From: Frigoribacterium sp. Leaf263
Lineage (GTDB): Bacteria; Actinomycetota; Actinomycetes; Actinomycetales; Microbacteriaceae
Assembly: GCF_001422285.1 (NCBI RefSeq)
Contig: NZ_LMMO01000001.1
Span: forward strand, 96,252 to 160,251
Direction: 5' to 3'
DNA: 64,000 nt
Within the stretch, counting starts at the first letter, position 1; every line of letters starts with the position of its first letter. Shown here piece after piece: positions 61,430 to 64,000 of the stretch. The translations under genes and the position numbers were made by a program. The notes under the pieces were generated by a model that had not been told where the DNA came from, ran no database searches, and was given only the letters and a program-made list of their open reading frames with translations.

Positions 61430-61451
61430 CCGACCAGCGGGCCGCGGTCGG
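61430..61451. terminator. Weak hairpin between convergent genes
   Basis: CCGACC (61430-61435) and GGTCGG (61446-61451), between ispE and the convergent glycosyltransferase gene. Confidence 0.35.
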
Positions 61452-61461
61452 CCGGTCGTGG

Positions 61462-63138
61462 TCAGCGCTCGTAGCGCAGGACGTTCGTCCGGGTCAGGTT
61501 CCACTCGCGGTCGAGTCGGAAGCCCTTCGAGGCGAGCTGCTCGGTCACCCGGGGGCGCCAGTCCTGCCGGTCGCTCGTGATGAGCCAGACGACGTCGAGG
61601 TCGTCCGTGCGGTCGAGCACGTCGCCGAGGGGGCGCTGGACCTCCCAGAGGCCGTCGGTCTCGGCGCCCGGGGTCTCGAGCGTGAAGTCGGACATGCCCT
61701 CGAACGCGTCCGGGTAGGTGTCCTGGATGATCCGCGAGGTCGCCTTCGGGTGACGTCGCACGGGGCCGAAGACGAGCCCCTCCTCGAGGTCGGCGGGCTC
61801 GTCCGCGCGTTCGCGTGCCACGAGGGCGGCGACCTGGTTCCAGGCCGAGCGGTCCTTCGCCTCGGGCTGGCGCTGATCGACGTAGGTGGGCGAGGTCAGC
61901 CCGACGGCGACGAGCAGCACGAGGGCGATGACGCGCCGCCACGGGATCGCGGCGACGGCGACCGCCATCGTCATCGCGATCGCGGGCGTGCCGAAGGTCA
62001 GATAGCGAGGCGAGTACAGCGGGCTGCCGACGAGCGACACGATGATCAGCCCTGCGGTCGGCACGACCATCCACGGCAGCACGACCTCGGCGAAGCCGCG
62101 CGCGGCGGGCACCAGACGCAGCGACAGCACCACGATGCTCGCCCCGGCGCAGAGCAGACCGAAGATCGCGAAGCTCTCGTTCTGGTAGAACCACTGCGTC
62201 ACGAGCACCGAGCGCAGCGTCCCGAACGTGGGGCGTTCGATCCAGCTGATCTGGCCGTTCTGCGATGCGATGAACCAGGCCAGCGGCAGGCTGGCGAGTC
62301 CGGCGACGGCGGCTCCGACGAACCAGCCGGCGAGCGCCCGACGTGACGAGCGGACCGTCAGCCTGGCGCCTCCTTCCGGGTCGTGCACGACCGCGACAGC
62401 GCCTGTGCGCGCCCACTCGTCGACCCGGTCCCGCTGGAGGCGCTGGTCGTGCCGGTCGCGCAGCACCCGCACCAGCATGGTCACCGCGTGCCCCACGACG
62501 AGCAGGGCCAGATACAGGAAGAACGCGGCCGACACGACCGCCAGCACCGCGTAGGCGACCCACCAGCCGACGACGGAGCGATGCGTCCGCGCCGCACCCG
62601 ACTCGGCCGTTCGACGGGCGGCGACGACGAGCACGAGGGTGAGCGCGACCGCGAGCATGGCCGACAGGGCGTACGAGCGGCCTTCGCCGCCCATCCAGGT
62701 GACGCGGGGCAGGAGGCAGAACAGCAGGCCGGCGACCACCGACGTGCGTCGGTCGACGAGGATGCGCGTCAGAGCCACGGTCAGCCCCGCGGCGACGCCC
62801 GTCGCGATCGCGCTCGGCACCCGGAGCGACACGGGGGAGTACGGGAACAAGTCGAACCACAGGTGCATGAACGCGTAGTACGCCGCGTGGACCAGGTCGA
62901 CGGTCTGGATCATCGCCCAGAGCTGCCCCCACGAGCGGGTGGCCGACACGACGGTGGCGGCCTCGTCGTACCAGACCGACGGAACCCAGAGGAAGGCCCC
63001 CGACACGAGCGCGCCGAGAAGACCGATGAGGACGGCGTCGGCGTGCCGTCGGCCGAGCAGACCTCGCGAGGAGGGCGCCCGACCCGCGGTTACAGTGGAC
63101 GGCGCGTGGTCCGCACGCGTTGTCTGGAGGTCTGCCAT
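61462..63138 (-). CDS. Polytopic glycosyltransferase (GT39/GT83-like)
   Basis: A 558-residue membrane protein with about ten to twelve helices. The first external loop holds VWYDEAATV, with the Asp58-Glu59 pair expected for GT-C lipid-linked-sugar transferases. SLRVPSAIATGVAAGL and GEGRSYALS follow, as in mannosyl or arabinosyl transferases. The C-terminal 130 residues are a soluble external domain. Acceptor and donor are unknown. Its ATG at 63138 overlaps the divergent MoeB/ThiF-like start by two bases. The ribosome-binding site is weak (GAGAGGGGG about 11 bp upstream), so a later start is possible. Confidence 0.83.
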   Translation of the reverse strand: MADLQTTRADHAPSTVTAGRAPSSRGLLGRRHADAVLIGLLGALVSGAFLWVPSVWYDEAATVVSATRSWGQLWAMIQTVDLVHAAYYAFMHLWFDLFPYSPVSLRVPSAIATGVAAGLTVALTRILVDRRTSVVAGLLFCLLPRVTWMGGEGRSYALSAMLAVALTLVLVVAARRTAESGAARTHRSVVGWWVAYAVLAVVSAAFFLYLALLVVGHAVTMLVRVLRDRHDQRLQRDRVDEWARTGAVAVVHDPEGGARLTVRSSRRALAGWFVGAAVAGLASLPLAWFIASQNGQISWIERPTFGTLRSVLVTQWFYQNESFAIFGLLCAGASIVVLSLRLVPAARGFAEVVLPWMVVPTAGLIIVSLVGSPLYSPRYLTFGTPAIAMTMAVAVAAIPWRRVIALVLLVAVGLTSPTYVDQRQPEAKDRSAWNQVAALVARERADEPADLEEGLVFGPVRRHPKATSRIIQDTYPDAFEGMSDFTLETPGAETDGLWEVQRPLGDVLDRTDDLDVVWLITSDRQDWRPRVTEQLASKGFRLDREWNLTRTNVLRYER

Positions 63139-64000
63139 GTCGTCTCTGCCCCCTCTCGTCTCGGTGCCGGATTCGTCGACCGGTGCGGATGCCTCGGACT
63201 CGCTCGAGGTGTCGGCCCGCTACTCGCGGAGCGTCCGACTGCCGGGGTTCGGCCTCGATGCGCAGAGCCGACTGCTGGCCGCGCGGGTGCTCGTGGTGGG
63301 AGCCGGGGGACTCGGCGCACCGGTGATCGAGTATCTCGCAGCATCCGGTGTCGGGACGCTGGGGATCGTCGACGACGACGTCGTCGACCTGTCGAATCTA
63401 CAGCGTCAGGTCCTGTTCCGCCCCGACCAGGTGGGGGTGCCGAAGGCCCGTGCGGCGGCGGAATGGGTCCGAGCGTCGGCACCGGACGTCCGCGTCGTCG
63501 TCCATCCTGTGCGACTCACGGCCGAGAACTCGGCGCTGCTCGACGACTACGACCTCATCGTCGACGGCAGCGACTCGTTCGACACCTGCTACGTCGTGGC
63601 CGACGAGGCCGCCGCCCGGGGGCTCCCCGTCGTCTGGGGCAGCGTCAACCGGTTCGACGGGCAGCTCAGCGTGTTCTGGGACGATGCGCCCGACGGCCGG
63701 TCGGTCGACTACCGCGACCTGCACCCGGCCCCTCCCGCCGCGGGCTGGGACGAGTCGTGCGCCGACGTCGGGGTGCTCGGACCGCTGTGCGGCACGGTCG
63801 GCACGGCCATGGCGACCGAGGTCGTCAAGCTCCTCGCCGGCATCGGCGAGCCGCTTCTGGGGCGCGTGGTCACCGTCGACGCGCTCGAGGCGACCTGGCG
63901 TGAGAGCCGGGTCGCCCGGGCGCCGCATCGAGCCGGGGAGCGGGCCGCCGCGAACGCCCTGCGCCGCGCCTCCACCGCCTCCACCGCCCCCGCGGTCGGT
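63137..64000 (+). CDS. MoeB/ThiF-family E1-like adenylyltransferase (partial)
   Basis: At least 288 residues, running past the window end. The nucleotide loop VVGAGGLGAPVIEYLAASGVG sits near residues 52-72, and the next blocks are DDDVVDLSNLQRQVLF and DGSDSFDTCYVVADEA, with the adenylation-site layout of MoeB/ThiF. The region with CADVGVLGPLCGTVGTAMATEVVKLLAGIGEPL is also typical. The first Cys-X2-Cys zinc knuckle of MoeB is not visible. Its role is adenylating a small sulfur carrier for molybdopterin or thiamine synthesis; which one is undecided. ATG 63137 has CTGGAGG 7 bp upstream. Confidence 0.85.
   Translation, partial: MSSLPPLVSVPDSSTGADASDSLEVSARYSRSVRLPGFGLDAQSRLLAARVLVVGAGGLGAPVIEYLAASGVGTLGIVDDDVVDLSNLQRQVLFRPDQVGVPKARAAAEWVRASAPDVRVVVHPVRLTAENSALLDDYDLIVDGSDSFDTCYVVADEAAARGLPVVWGSVNRFDGQLSVFWDDAPDGRSVDYRDLHPAPPAAGWDESCADVGVLGPLCGTVGTAMATEVVKLLAGIGEPLLGRVVTVDALEATWRESRVARAPHRAGERAAANALRRASTASTAPAVG

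Overview
The window is 64 kb of GC-rich chromosome from an actinobacterium, most likely of the family Microbacteriaceae. The main clues are the gene families themselves: a class Ib nrdHIEF operon, a DUF3516-type helicase, NrdR boxes, many apparently leaderless genes, and an SF1-like helicase followed by a small protein ending in PPHWG. The genus cannot be settled from sequence alone. I see no phage, transposase, CRISPR array or rRNA. It reads as ordinary core chromosome overlaid with many copies of a short repeat.

Layout. 0-4 kb: SF1-like ATPase with altered motifs plus a 71-residue partner. 4-8.4 kb: mscL, an FmdB-type zinc-ribbon protein, 5-formyl-THF cyclo-ligase, divergent galU, a GNAT acetyltransferase and a membrane/coiled-coil protein. 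8.5 kb: tRNA-Ala(CGC). 8.6-18 kb: methyltransferase, epimerase-like SDR, DUF3516 helicase, SDR, RNase HI, aldo/keto reductase, MFS exporter. 18-22.4 kb: nrdHIEF behind two phased NrdR boxes. 22.5-28 kb: membrane protein, an amidohydrolase-kynureninase pair, methyltransferase, FMN reductase, small protein. 28-33 kb: arabinofuranoside operon (solute-binding lipoprotein, two permeases, GH51 enzyme) with a LacI-type operator between its -35 and -10. 33-40.4 kb: azlCD, SDR, LacI regulator, HrpA helicase. 40.5-49.2 kb: acyl-CoA synthetase, EamA transporter, methylcitrate-cycle genes prpD-prpB-prpC, DUF255 thioredoxin-like protein. 49-54 kb: acidic small protein, rhodanese, CoA-binding protein, metY, protein O-mannosyltransferase. 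54-64 kb: rsmI, quinone reductase, a metG-tatD-rsmA-(small protein)-ispE cluster, a second glycosyltransferase, and a MoeB/ThiF-like E1 cut by the window end.

Two window-wide signals stand out. First, a dispersed element of about 17 bp, GACCCGCGCCTCCTCGG, occurs more than 20 times counting variants. Between genes it usually sits just after a stop codon, reading in the same sense as the upstream gene, and is sometimes paired head-to-head into hairpins. Inside genes the opposite strand is the coding one, and most copies add a peptide like RGGAG. It carries CCTCCT, the anti-Shine-Dalgarno core. This looks like a REP-like family and is the best candidate here for something undescribed. Second, about 19 genes have a TANNNT-like -10 hexamer ending exactly 6-7 bp before the start codon, which implies widespread leaderless transcription and fixes many start codons.

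All calls come from reading the sequence; no database search was run.
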